From NCBI RefSeq assembly GCF_002443255.2, contig NW_019211457.1, forward strand, positions 48,633,233 through 48,697,232: a DNA stretch of 64,000 bases, given 5' to 3'. The notes beneath the pieces are model-generated. The model saw only the letters and a list, made by a program, of their open reading frames with translations, was not told where the DNA came from and did not search any database. Source of the stretch: Varroa destructor (taxonomy: Eukaryota > Arthropoda > Arachnida > Mesostigmata > Varroidae). Shown here piece by piece: positions 12,401-24,594 of the stretch (positions within the stretch are counted from its first letter, which is position 1; each line of letters starts with the position of its first letter). A program made the position numbers and the translations under genes.

Positions 12401-15400
12401 ACAGGAAATTCTTGCAGAACAATGAAACCAAGTAAAGTAACTATTCAAGATATGACCAAGCAAGTCATGTAAAAAATTATCAGACATGAACCAGTGACGG
12501 CTATTTTGTGCTGCAAAATCCGACATGCATTGAAAATTTAATAGAAGTTTTTATTATATTGTTAAATATGGTCGTTAATATAGGACAAAACAGCTTTCTT
12601 CATTGTAGAATAAAGAAAGCTGTTTTGTTCAACAACTGTATGATAACCAACGATAGCGAGCGAAGAATAAAATCAAGTGCTCTATTATGTTACAGATGTA
12701 GATACTTACGTCGACGGTTCCCGAATCAATAATATAGAAGTTGTCACCATCGTCTCCTTGTTGAATAATTGTTTCGCCAGCTTTTGCTTCAACGCCGAAC
12801 ATAGCGTCGAAGATATCTGACTTTTCCTTCTCATCTAGATGGCTGAATAGAACGTTTTTCTCGATCGCCTTTGAAAGTGCCGCCATTGTTTTGTAGTCCT
12901 TTGGAACCACCTGTAAATAATAAATCGCATTAGGCACATCTCCATTCGTTATATGTCTACAAATAAATACAGGTTCTAATAATGATATAATCTTAATGCA
13001 GATCTTACATTTTCACAACGTAATTAATTGGAGTTAAAACTCCACAAATCAGCCATATAAGAAAAATCTTACGAAGAAACATCTGACTGAAATGCAGCGC
13101 AACAGCTTAACCCTTTTAAGCCTCACACGCTCGTAGTATGTCGGATGAAGATGTAATGTATTACGAAACAGCCAATTGAAAAGTTGAAAACGGTTTATGC
13201 AATCATAGTTTCTTTGACAATTTGTTCGGGTCCAGTAACTGCGTAGATCTTCATTGTAGTAGAAAGTTAGGCCTGTACCACAAGGAAAATCGAAATCAAG
13301 TCGAAAATATCTTTTATAAATTCATACTCTTCATAGATCTATTACAATTATTTGTCCAAGTTGACACCTAATACACGGCACACGTTAATCATTCCCCCTT
13401 CTAAACTCGAGCGCATTGTATTATCGTGGCCACCTGTTAAGTTTATAACAACCCTGATCGGATTTTCAGTCAGCTTTGAGTGTCTATGCACGGTATGTTA
13501 CTGAAAATAACTATATGGAGCATAACACTACTAGGACAAACAGATTGTGCTTTGTGTGGGCACAGGTTAAATGATTTGCGCAATATTGTTTTAAAACTCC
13601 CGACTGTAAGTCTCACAAAGCTTCTCTGAAACCTTAAGACCTCTGGAAGCAAATAAATAAAATAATAGATCCTCTGTTCGCAACTGTTTTTTTTTAAGCC
13701 CTATTGTGATATTCGTTTGTAATATCCAAGAATCATCTGCTTGTCATGGACCTTGGAATCTTCAGCGGGGTCCGAGAGGACTGAACTGATTTGGCTTTTC
13801 CGTTTTTCTTCCAAGTCTGGGCAAACAGCTGTCAAAGTTTGGTCTTGTTTTGTTGTAAGCTTTAAAATTTGGAGGCGAAAAACAATTTTCTTGAAAATGT
13901 CTCCTTTTAGCTATGTATCCTACCGTGTCCGTAAAATACATGTTTACAGCAAATGTAAAACCTGCACATGTGATGTTCTTCAAACTATAAAATAGAACAG
14001 AAAGGGCCCCTAAGGAAAACACCGTTTTTTGCGGTAGCGGATTGTACTTTACCTGCGTTTCTCATAGAGTTTTCTATTGTCAAAACAAGACTTGCAAACA
14101 ATTAAAGCTACTCAGTAAAGAGGCTACACGTTTTACTACATTATGAGCACACCATGAGAGCACCTGTCAAAAGAGTTGAATGTCCACTTTGTGGGCTTCG
14201 TTTCCTAGGCGAGAATAGTCCCATAGAGATCACGTTATTTATTATAGTACTGTTTAAGTACAATTTAGGTTCTATGGTAACGAGATAAATTAGATATGTA
14301 CACAGCAGTGTTAAAGGCCGGCATAGGATTGAATCTACTCTTGTTCATATTCTACGGTTTTGTGAACTGAATGCCTTTTTTGTGTACCCCACCAAATAGA
14401 CAACAACCTTCCATTTTGCAACCACTAAAGTAAAATTTTTAGCTCCTGGGCAAGTACAATTGTAAGATGGATAAAGTGCATTGTTAGCTGTATTACAAGC
14501 TTACGTATTATATGTATACCCGCACACGATTTGGCGAGAGCAAAAATTCACCTCCACGTAGTTCCTTTGCTTCAAAATGTTGATGTTATTTGGGAACTCA
14601 TTCCAGAGCAAACTTACAGTAGTAATTACAAAATTTCTCAAGAAAACATAAATTCGCGCACGCTACTTCAAAGATTGTACAACTTGTAATTCCTACCAAA
14701 AAATAAATTTTCCACACTTCAACTGCGTAACCGTATAGCGTTGTGAATTCAATTATCCACAATTTTTTTTAACATTTAAGTTGGCCCTTGCTTAGCGATG
14801 ATCAAATTTTCGATTTTGTGTTATTTTTGTTTGTTAATACACGTATAATAAAAAGAGCATTTACTTTTGTTAGTAGAAGTGTACCATGTTGTGGCGCATA
14901 ATACATATATACATATCTCTGTATTTCCGAACGAGACAACAGGGAAGAAAGGCAGAAATTTTAATAACTGAAAGTTTCGTTTCGCAGTTACCTTTATTAG
15001 CATCGAGTGTAAACAAGGCATGCAGCCTATCGTACATCAACGAAACAAAGATCTTTCGGAATGGCGAGAATTGTGACAAAATCCATGGCAAACTTATCTT
15101 ATAAACTTACAAACCTGTTTTATAAAATTTGTCCAAAGATTTGCAACAAGAGAAGTTAGATGCAACTACCAATTCGCATGGAAGCTGCAACCGCATCGGT
15201 TTTAGTTTCCCAAATAAACAACAACCCAACAAGCGACAGCCTTCCAAGAATAATATCAGCACCGTACGTTTTTGCGAGGTCGCTCAGAAACAAGTTTTTG
15301 AGAAGAAGCACCAAAATCTGAACTAGTTCTGACAAGAATTGTTTGCCATGCAGCCAACCCGGTTCGCAACAAATTTTACTATAGCCAGTTGGGCAAGTCC

Positions 15401-18400
15401 AACCAATGGTCGTGATCCAGCCGTAGCTTCGGTTATTCGACGGCGCGTCGACTAGCTACATCGACTTAGAGACTATAAGTCCTAATCGGCATACACAACA
15501 TGTTCGCAATCGTTTTACTTGGATCTGCGATTTGCACACACAGCGATAATAGAAACGATCGATACCACTGTCTACCCAACAACAGAATAAATTGAAGTGC
15601 GGTGGCAATAGCTTAGGTTTACTAATACTACTAATTCTATTAATACCGCAGTTTCGATTGCTAAAGATGACAAAAATAGATCGAAGAACGCAAATTCAAA
15701 CGTTCAATAGACAGAACTTTGAAAAAGCAATGCGCGTTACTCAATGAAGAATCCAACAACGCCACAGCTTAACAGAGCAGATGTAAGAACAACAAAAATA
15801 CATAATAGTAGATACAGTATCGGTACAAACATTGAGGACTGTACCAACCTAAGCACCATCATCATACTGATGGCACCTACTTACACCATTGTACGTAACC
15901 GATTTGTGTACATGTTATAGCAAAATGAGTGCGCATTAAACACTGTGTCAAATCTACATACCTAAAATTGTACCTAGCATGGAGGAAATCGGATCCAGAT
16001 CGAGGTGGTTCTATTTAAAATAACTGTTCAAAAATTAGGTTTGTCCCCTGCTCTATATATCGCTTAAACCACCATTTCGTGTGAAAGTTAATGCTTTTTG
16101 CAAAAAGTTATATTGATGAGCAGTTTCAATATCAAACTGTGTTCCTCATAGTTATTTGCAGAGCCATTACAAGGACAGAGTATATAACAGGCCGTGAACC
16201 GCTTTGGTTGTCTAACCTGTGTCCTATACGAACCATATTTGCAATATTTTTTTAATTTGTTATGACTATATCTTTTTTCCTTCTTCCTTTCCTTTTACCT
16301 TCAAACGCTTTGCACTTTAGGGAAACGCTATATTATTCAAAGTAGCCTTTCGTACCCTAAATGCAGGCAAAATAACGGTCTCATGTCATTTTAGTGTTTG
16401 TTCGTGTCAGTGCTCCGACCTCTGCAGCAACATAGCTGCTTTTGCTTTGTCGTCAGCTGACGCTTTCCGACGACACAAGTTTCAAGGTGAGAGCTAGCTC
16501 TTTTTAGTGCGTTAGTCAGGACTGGTAATATTCTGGCCTTCAGCGTCAGGACGTTGCTGCTGTTGCCTGCTGTGTTCTAATGCATAATGTAGTATGGAGG
16601 AGAGGAACGAAGGCAGGAACCGACCAACTAAAAAACGAATCAGCCACATACTACGCCGATTATTGCTACACAGCAACCAGGCGCCTAAGAGCAGTACCGG
16701 CGGCAGTAGCAAACGAGATGGTTTGCCAGCGACCTCTAAAGGGTTATTAACTGCGCCACCTCCCGGCTCGTCTACTAGACGCCGGAACAGCTAAACAGGT
16801 GAATGACGCGTCAAAATATTGCTAAATTATTTCCAAATGAGGTCACGCTATGCATTGATACGTTATAGAAGGCTACCGTTGAGATCCGAACTACCAAGTA
16901 TATCCGGCTGCCATGGGCGCTTTTTGCTCTGACACCTTAAAAAGAAGATTATAGGAAATTGGTACGTTTCACAGTTATCCCCGTTTATTAGAAAACAGTA
17001 TTTCAGTTTGCCATTCAATCGGTTGCCTTACAAAGAGCTTTTTTTTTTCGCAGAAAACGTTTTAAGGTATATTTATATACGGACGTTGTTTTGTATAAAC
17101 ACTAAAGCATTGTTAATTCTGTTTCATTTACCAAGGAGTGATTTTTTTTGCTTGAAGAGAGCGGTAAATTAGTGAAAAAGAAATGACAAATTAGAATCGG
17201 CTAGCTCCATAAGGAATAAGTCGAAAAGTAAGGTTGTTCTCATAAAACAGCATAATAAGTAGGTCGCCTGGGAAATGCTTAGAGAATGCACAGGTATTAT
17301 ACATGAGTATGCCTTCAGAACTTTGTTTTGTGGTTTATAGAATTTCTTTTCATAACATACGGCTTTTATTAATAAAAAGTTACTATAATTGCCTTTCGAA
17401 ACCTTTCAGCAAATCTCAAGTGTGTAGACGTTGTAACTGGTTCACATAGTATACCTTAAACTCCTATTCGTCAGAACAAAAATTGATATAAAGTAAAATT
17501 AAGGTCAGTTGTCTTAGTCGAATATAATAATAGCGTTAATCTGATTAAGATATTTTTCTCACTTTTTTCACGTAATTTGTCGCATCTTCCTCTGAATAGG
17601 TTTCGGCAGAAACGGCGCCTCGACGACTCCTCGCTGGGGGTTGTGGCAAAGGTGAAAGAGCCTCTTCTCCAGACTGGTCCCCCGACCCAGACGTGGTCAG
17701 GCAACCCTTGCTTTTCATCGCAGTTTCCTAAATCAGAAGCGGAACGAAAGGACGATAACAACAGCAAAAAAAACAGTTTAATACGTTAAATACCATTCTG
17801 GTACACATCGTTACCTGCACAAAAAATAATAACTTAGATAATTTACACGTCCTGGAGTGGCGCTTGGTTTTCTTCTGATTGATAAGCAAATATGTTGGAA
17901 TTATGATTAAAGTATTGCCATCAGTCGTTTCAGCCACTGCCATAAGCACTCATATACCATGTGGATAGACGGCGGTCACTTCTGTATTGACGTACATCTT
18001 GTCGAACGAGCTGGGCCAAACGAGCCCTTTGACTATCATCACCTCCATCAGCTACCGCCATGACCATTGCTTCTGCTGCTACTATAACCTGCAAACTGAT
18101 GCGCCCTACGTCATTGCTGCTTCAGCTAGAGTGAGCGCCGAGTGGCTGACGTCGGGCATCATTGTTACCGCACCATGCTTCCGTCGTTGGCACAGCCGAC
18201 GCTTGTGCATTAAAGGCAGCACTGCTTTTACTGTTGCAGTGCCTGCCGGCAGTCGACGCCCGTTAGCAGTCAGCCACACACTGGAAATGTACAGATGAAC
18301 GGGTGGCCTGCAGGGAAACAGGCAGGAACGGCACCTTAACCCGGCCATTCGAAATGACAGAACACCACTGCGCAGGTATCAGTGTGAAGAGACGACAGGT

Positions 18401-21400
18401 ACGCGAATAGATACAGAGGAAGATTTCAGGTACACTGGCTGAGTATGAGGTCACGTCCGACCAGCGAAAGAGATGCCCAAATAACTTAGTCCGATGCCAA
18501 AGGTCTACCGCCGTTTGCCATCAACGACAGCATGATAAAGCAGCTTGCCTTCGAAACACTCGTTGCCATGATGCAGAATGTTCTGTTTAAGCTTCTGCGT
18601 CTATTCGAATGAATGTGGATCTGGCCAGTGGGGGAGAGACAAGTACTGCGCTCAATTCATTAGTTACGTGCCTGCTCATTCGTCGTCCGTTTAAAAAGGA
18701 AGAAAGCCAGGCATCAGACAGGCAGCGAATTATTAATGCTATTATACATATTCTACACGCATTCAGACCACCTGCAGCCACTGCTATTCCGCTTAGAGTA
18801 GCAGTAGCGCTGCACAGCATCTGCCTGCATTGTTTGTGTCACAGTAGAACCCAAAATATTCAACCGAACGGGGTGCCGATTAAATCCAAATTTAGATTGA
18901 ATGCTTCTAGATTCACTTGGTAATGACTGAGTGAACAACGGCACCAGTCAGATCGGTCGGTGAACGCCTGCTCACTCACTGCCGTACCGTCGGACTCACC
19001 ATTATTACATTGCTACTATGCTGTAAAACGAAAAGAGTACAGCCAGCTTATTGGGTATCTCATTGACGTGACTTTGGAGCATTCAAAAAGGCGCATCGTG
19101 TATCTTGCTCTATTAGTGGATTTCCCAGTGCAGAGGGTCAAAGACAGCCTTATTTGCTCATATATTTATACGAGGCTCCGAGTGGCTTAACATACGACTA
19201 ATAGGCAGAATTACTGTGAGTGCACTTTCAAAGACAGGCGATTAATCAAGAAAGCTGTGCAGTAGCCTTTTGAATGGCATACGCTGCAAGTGCAGCCGCT
19301 GCATTTAGGTTGGTTGTCAAAACAACACAAGTGACTGCTAAACAGACAGAAACCTTACGAAGGGACGAAAAGGCTTCATGACAAGACGACGTAGCAAAGA
19401 TTAAAAGTAGCAATAGTTGATAACGTCTTTCCATATACTGTTGACAGGTGCATAAGATGTTGCCCTCCGAAGCAGTGAACTAGGTATTCGTACATTCTAC
19501 ATCTATTTATGATCAAGGCTATTGTACTTGGGCAACGACCATGTGCTCAAATAAGGCCCCTTCAAGATTTTACTTGGCATTGAAATTCTGAGCACTCAGG
19601 ATTTCTAAGGTAGAAGTGTAACACAAAATATAATCGTCCTGATCTTTTTTCGATTCTGATTATGAAAGGAAGCTCCTGATCGTCGTACCCAAAAATCGAT
19701 CAAAAAAAGGGTCGGCAGTTAGTCACTGGCCTAAGCGTGCGTCTCACGGGTTCTAAAAAGGAAAAGCAAAAGTCGATCTAAAATTGAGTCATGGATGCAA
19801 CTACTTGATTGCAGTATATTAGCTCGTTCGAATCAATGAAGAAAATTCGACCGGAACAGGCTCCTGTTCGAAATAAGTAAGCTTCTTGTTATCAACAGCG
19901 GATATCCTCACTCTGGCGTGAACAGCACCATCACCTGCTGCCACTAATGCTATCGTGACCTGATCCGATACTACCTAGCGAATCACCTATGCTCAATTCA
20001 CGTGGTCGTGTAAATAAAGTCTTTTGTATTTTATATAAATGTGTTCGTCTTGAAATTCGAAATATGTTTTCTGCCTTATCGTATACAAACGTGCAGAGAT
20101 TGTTAAGCCCAGCAGGTGGTAAACATAGTAACATCGTGAACTGTAAGCGTCATTGAGAGCATGTAACCATTTTCCAGTTACAGTTGTTGCAGCTGCCGTT
20201 GGTGCTATGAATCGCGACTTGTTGCAGTAAAAGGAGTCGCAGTGTTCCTCAAGATATCCGGATGAAAAATCTCTCGCCCGCGTCCAAAATAACGTCGTCG
20301 GGCCGACTTTGTTTGTGCTACTGCACGCGCCGAGGTCTCGGTATACAAACGCGACAAAACAGGAGGTAGCACAACAAGCGGAATGTCACTAATTGGGACA
20401 GACTGGAAGTGACGGCGAGATAATCTGGCTTGCAGTGATCGCGGAATTGGAGACGATCTATTGTATAAGTTGGAACGAACATTTGTTTAACACACGATGA
20501 TTATAAGTAGAATAACAAATATGTGACGTCACACACACAACATTCACACGCTGCGAACCATCACACTATGTTGAATAATTGAGCAACACAGCAACCAATC
20601 AAGAAACTACTTCGAATTGTATGTACGTGTAGCGCGTGGACGACAAGGCATCAAGTTGAGAGCTTAGCGCATCGATAATCCGACATGAAACGCACTGTGA
20701 TATCGACTATAGCTGGGATTACCAAAGACACCATAACCAGATGAAATGAATTCGCTTTTCGCTAACAGGTCATTGCCGCGCACTGTCTATTCTAATTATT
20801 TCAATGGTCAGGTACGAAGATAACTTTGACATCACGAAAATGACAAGCCGGTCACTGCCGATTCAGATATTTAGTGAAACGCATTGGTGCTGCACCGGGA
20901 CTGGACCGATCAGATTTGGTTAAGCTAGCTCAAGAATGGTGATCGTAATTTGTTTCATAGTGGTGTTATAATGTTACGTATAACACACAGTCAGTCAATA
21001 ACGTACAGCCATCACGTCCTCGTTGTTGTTGTTATCGTCGTCCGATTTTATTGGCGTGAATTCTTCCTTTCTTCTTGATTTCTTTTTATCCTTTCTGGCG
21101 CTGTGTGATGCAGAGTTCCGATACGTGATTGCTGACCCCGTTTACGCAGTTGTAATCTGACTGTTACACATTAATGACATCGATAAATATATCATTATTA
21201 CTAGTTCGTGGCTTATCGTAGTTGATTAGCTGATTTCACAGTTTTGTTTTCTGTTTGAACGTTATGACTTTTTTTTGTTTGTTTACTGGTCGCAGTTCAG
21301 TTTCGTGGTCTACTTCGGCTGTTGCGGGTGCTACTGCTGATTCTAATGCAGTGTGTTTTCGGCCGGTTGTAGGCCCAGGTTGGCACTCAGTACTTAGCTC

Positions 21401-24400
21401 TCGTTGGTTGTTGTCTTTGGACATAGACAGAGGACCGATCGGGAACGTCGGGCCACAGCCGTGACACAGGCCGGAAAGGGTGCCGTAAAGGGCTGCAAGG
21501 GCTAGATGTGTGGCAGCATAGTTGACTGCTGCTGCCGCAGACTATAGGGGTTGGTAGTTCTGCTAGGAGACAGATGAGATGCGGCGGAGAAGATGCTCTG
21601 TGCTTGCTGCGTTTGTCCGCAACGATTTTCGGTGGAGAGATGCCACAGCAGCGAACCCAAACCGAAATGCCAAACTACATTAATTCTTAGTTAAGAGGGC
21701 ACGCCCGTCACCGTATACTGTTTGCTAGTCTTTCAGCCATTCAACCGTTAGAAGCTAGACGACGATCAATGACACTGTCGTGGCAGTGGCTTGGTGGCGG
21801 TTGTGCCACCGTTGTTGTTGCTGTTATCCCGACGCGCACCGCCCTGGTGGGTCACCAGTTGACCCAGCCATTGCTTGCGCTTAACAACGACGACAAGGGG
21901 ACTGGCGGCCTAGTGACGGGCTGGTATAAACGCCAAATGGGCAAAAGCGATGGCAAAGTTGCTTTTTCGCGCCGGTGTACACACCAAGCAGATAGGAACA
22001 CCAAGTTAAGGCTGGTTGACGTTCTTCGTCGAGCAAGGCGATGAAGGGCGACACAGAGGGGGAATCAGTAGCTTCTCGCTCTCTTCGGTGGATGCAGCAT
22101 AGCATAGGTTACAGCTTGCTATGAGACTTAAGCTCTGTTGTTAAGAGAATCTCCCAGGCGTATCTTCTCTCGGGTTAATGGGTAGCCATGAGCTGAGCGT
22201 AAACTGAGAGAAGCACAAAGCCTGTACATGCGACTAAAATAATTTCCTCTAACACACATCACAGGGTGGCGCTCAGAGCTCCTCCCGGTCATCTCTGTAG
22301 CTAACGGCCAATCAGCCTACTAGCAACGAGCACCTAACCTCCCAGCAGCTGCTGAGGCACAGATCAGAGCAGACTCCCCCAATAATGTTTTTTTGTAATT
22401 GTAGTAGTGGTACACAATTATTCATGGAATGACAAACACGACTCGGAAGTCTTGTACGCAAGTACATTCCATACTCAACGCAATGTGCTAAATGATCACA
22501 ATATCTCGCAAAATCACGATCGGCGAGAATCATCAACTGTTCATTTTTCTTCTTGATAGCATTGCCGCTAAACTGCATCGGCGACAATAACAGCCAAAAC
22601 ACGAATACACTTTCGATTTATAACCATAGTACAATACATAGGTGGTCAAAGTAACAAAATGGAAATAATTACTATCCACAAGTTTGATACTGAGTAGTGA
22701 AAGCTAAGGTTCCGCACAGTGCATTGTTTCCAATCCATATCCTCCTCCCCAGTTGCTATTTGTTTATTGCTGTTATGTACATTAGAGCTTACGTTGAAAG
22801 CTCTGATAGGTACTGATAAAGGCAGACGTGGGCCGATGGCTAGTATGTAAGATGAAATAGCGAACATAGTATGCATATATAAGCAATCAGAATCGGTTGA
22901 GGTAACTGGCGGTCGATGGTGCTGCTTTTGATGATGATGACGGTAGACGTGCTCGTGCTACCTTCATACGCTGCTGGTTGCCTAATCGTTGTTGTATAAT
23001 GAGTGTCGTTTCACTGGCATCACTACATCGATTCAGTGCTGTGTGTGATGTGCTTGTGGCAGATGTGGTGGATAATCGGCGCTCAGAACTGCGACGAGAG
23101 CGTCAACGGCGGTGACGAAGTCTTCACGATCCTTAACTAGCGTTAATACGTGTAATATAAGTATCTATTTCTTTGAATATTTGTAGGTGTGAGTGTATTC
23201 ACTGGTATCGGTCATCATATCTAATTCTACTAGTATGATGTGGGTTTATTGTGCGTCGAATTAATTTCTTAAAAATCTTGGCGTTATCATCTTCATCGTA
23301 ATGATACTCACGTGCAAGCACATCGCTGCGGATTGTTTCGTCCACCCGTCTGCATCCAATTCACTACTCGAGTTTATTCACTTTAATTGGGTCTCACTGG
23401 CTGCTGTTAGCAGCTTCCAATCGTGTATGGCTGCTGCTCAGTCTTGCATGGCCGTCGGAGCTGGCAGGAGCAGTGGGGCCGCCATTTTGGAGCTGCTTTG
23501 TAGGTCAGAGCGGAACCACACAACGGGCGAGGGAAAAAGGCCCCCCTCACTCATTACAACAGCTTGTTTCCAATAAGCGGACTAGTGGCGCTCGCTGCCG
23601 CATAGACACTGACACTAGCAGCATTAGTGTCGCCACTGTACGGCCAACCATTAAACAGCCACTGGAGGGCCCGTCCATCCGTTCGTTCGTTCATTCATTC
23701 ATGCGTATGTACAACAGAGACGGATGCAGATAGTGCCACGCCGCGTTTCTGCTTTGGCGGCGATGGCGGCAGCGGCAGTGGCCGCTGTCGACGATATCAA
23801 TGTATAACACTCAACAAGCTCGAGAACCCGGTTGGAAACGGTTGCCTTAACGTAAGCCTTAATGACTACCGGCGACACTCTGAAGAAGTCGCGCACGCCT
23901 CCTGCACATTCAGCATTACGCTGTTATTCATTCATCTGTTGCATTTACTTCCTGCTGCCGTCGTTGCTAGCTCCGCCGCCACGGCCGCCATAACGGCTAT
24001 TGTTCCTAGTGCAGGCACCAACCAACAGGTATAACCAAATAATGGCAACAGCAGCCGATAAGGCAAAGCATTGCATGCGGACCATATCTGCTAGCATTGA
24101 CGGCTTATTCTAATGATATTACAGCAATTAATGCTATTAAATAATAAGACACCTTGTTTCTATTAAGACGGATGTACGGGATCCGCCTTACCTTTTTGAT
24201 ATAGAAAACAATGAGCAATTTATTCAACTTTGCTATTAAACCTACTTTTGCAAATAAACACTTTCATCTCGACCAGTATTTTTATTGGGAAGTATATTGG
24301 AGAACAGACGCTATTTAACAAAATGCAGATTAGTGCTACTAGACACGTATAAGTGAATTTTCAAAGATGCGTTTAGTACAGGAAGCCTCGGCTCCACTTG

Positions 24401-24594
24401 ATGGTATATTGACGTATACGTACCTTATCCAGCTTGGCGAAGTAGTCTCTGAGGAAGACCACAGGGTTACTGGGTCTTTGCACGCACAGCTGTACGATGC
24501 ACTCTTTGAGCAAGCGTTGTATTTCGTGCTTCTCACAGTACGCCTCGCATGCACGAATCGTGTCTTCGTCAGAACCCTGACCGGCCATCTTCAT
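9321..24594 (-). CDS. Pka-R1: PKA type I regulatory subunit, whole gene (6 coding exons, 377 aa)
   Basis: The cAMP-binding regulatory subunit holds PKA catalytic subunits inactive in the cytoplasm, or on AKAP scaffolds, until cAMP binds. Joining 24594-24424, 17727-17563, 12910-12710, 11865-11659, 11113-10897 and 9493-9321 gives 1134 nt in one frame. Order: docking/dimerisation domain (about 12-57), linker with pseudosubstrate Arg-Arg-Gly-Ala-Val (92-96), cyclic-nucleotide domain A (about 113-248; Glu198 and Arg207 of the phosphate-binding cassette), domain B (249-377; Glu322 and Arg331). Ala at the phospho-acceptor position marks a type I, not type II, subunit. Length matches the 376-381 aa family norm. 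The start ATG has a good context (A at -3) and is the first ATG after an in-frame TAA. All introns are GT-AG; sizes are about 6.7, 4.7, 0.84, 0.55 and 1.4 kb. Alternative first exons, known in other animals, were not found. Confidence 0.97.
9494..10896 (-). other. PKA-R1 intron 5
   Basis: A 1403-bp intron with a GTTAGT donor and TTCTAG acceptor. The open frames inside it (for example 10276-10602 on the plus strand) show no domain and are treated as chance. I see nothing else in it. Confidence 0.85.
10897..11113 (-). CDS. Pka-R1: PKA-R1 exon 5 (cAMP domain B, first part)
   Basis: Encodes residues 249-320 plus the first base of Gly321. It starts Val-Ser-Ile-Leu-Glu-Ser-Leu after an ATTTTAG acceptor and ends Ser-Asp-Tyr-Phe before a GTTAGT donor. 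It includes the invariant block [14 protein letters not shown]. It is 217 nt long, so the next intron is phase 1. Confidence 0.97.
11114..11658 (-). other. PKA-R1 intron 4
   Basis: A 545-bp intron. Its donor GTCAAT is a poor match to the GTAAGT consensus used by neighbouring introns, but the protein alignment leaves no other in-frame junction. The acceptor ATTTTAG is normal. No other feature seen. Confidence 0.8.
11659..11865 (-). CDS. Pka-R1: PKA-R1 exon 4 (cAMP domain A, phosphate-binding cassette)
   Basis: A phase-0 exon of 69 codons (residues 180-248), after acceptor CTTTAG and ending Phe-Leu-Ser-Lys. It contains [14 protein letters not shown], the cassette whose Glu198 contacts the ribose 2'-OH and Arg207 the cyclic phosphate of cAMP. 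The following helix carries Ile-Leu-Met-Gly-Ser-Thr, also invariant in the family. Confidence 0.97.
11866..12709 (-). other. PKA-R1 intron 3
   Basis: An 844-bp intron with a strong GTAAGT donor and CTTTAG acceptor. About 80 bp past the donor it carries a perfect inverted repeat (12585-12628), listed separately. Nothing else recognised. Confidence 0.85.
12585..12628. repeat. perfect 16-bp inverted repeat (hairpin) inside PKA-R1 intron 3
   Basis: The arms 12585-12600 and 12613-12628 are exact reverse complements (ACAAAACAGCTTTCTT) around a 12-base loop; a G-T and a G-C pair could lengthen the stem by two. It is shorter than a typical animal pre-miRNA stem (about 22 bp or more), so I list it only as a hairpin-forming repeat. 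Confidence 0.75.
12710..12910 (-). CDS. Pka-R1: PKA-R1 exon 3 (start of cAMP domain A)
   Basis: A phase-0 exon of 67 codons (residues 113-179), between an ATTTACAG acceptor and a GTAAGT donor. It opens Val-Val-Pro-Lys-Asp-Tyr-Lys-Thr-Met and runs to Ile-Asp-Ser-Gly-Thr-Val-Asp. The N3A motif region and first beta strands of the cyclic-nucleotide domain ([11 protein letters not shown]) are almost identical to insect and vertebrate RI subunits. Confidence 0.97.
12911..17562 (-). other. PKA-R1 intron 2
   Basis: A 4652-bp AT-rich intron with donor GTGAGA and acceptor ATTTACAG. Open frames inside are short and unconserved-looking. I see no exon, RNA gene or transposon. Confidence 0.8.
17563..17727 (-). 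CDS. Pka-R1: PKA-R1 exon 2 (linker and pseudosubstrate)
   Basis: 55 codons (residues 58-112) between acceptor GATTTAG and donor GTGAG, phase 0 at both ends. The first half is a poorly conserved, Ser/Gly/Pro-rich hinge. It then gives [11 protein letters not shown], the inhibitory pseudosubstrate that occupies the catalytic cleft, and [10 protein letters not shown] leading into domain A. The real frame differs from the longer overlapping open frame on the same strand, so the exon is easily missed by ORF calling. Confidence 0.95.
17728..24423 (-). other. PKA-R1 intron 1
   Basis: A 6696-bp intron with donor GTACGT and acceptor GATTTAG, mostly inside the GC-rich domain. Frames of up to 135 codons occur on both strands but are compositionally biased and look non-coding. 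It is a natural place for alternative first exons, but none could be identified. Confidence 0.75.
24424..24594 (-). CDS. Pka-R1: PKA-R1 exon 1 (start, docking/dimerisation domain)
   Basis: 57 codons from ATG (24594) to Leu-Asp-Lys before donor GTACGT. It holds the four-helix dimerisation and AKAP-docking domain. Cys16 and Cys37 line up with the two cysteines that form inter-chain disulfides in vertebrate RI-alpha (from memory of that protein); Cys20 and Cys32 are extra. A nearby ATG at codon 3 could also be used. The open frame continues 11 codons upstream without an ATG and meets an in-frame TAA, so the start is well bounded. Confidence 0.95.

Noticed and set aside
12585..12628. microRNA gene
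   Set aside because: The stem is 16-18 bp, shorter than an animal pre-miRNA; kept only as an inverted repeat.
23627..24034. 135-codon open frame in PKA-R1 intron 1
   Set aside because: Same GC-rich context, Ala/Ser/His-rich translation from simple sequence, no splice or homology support.
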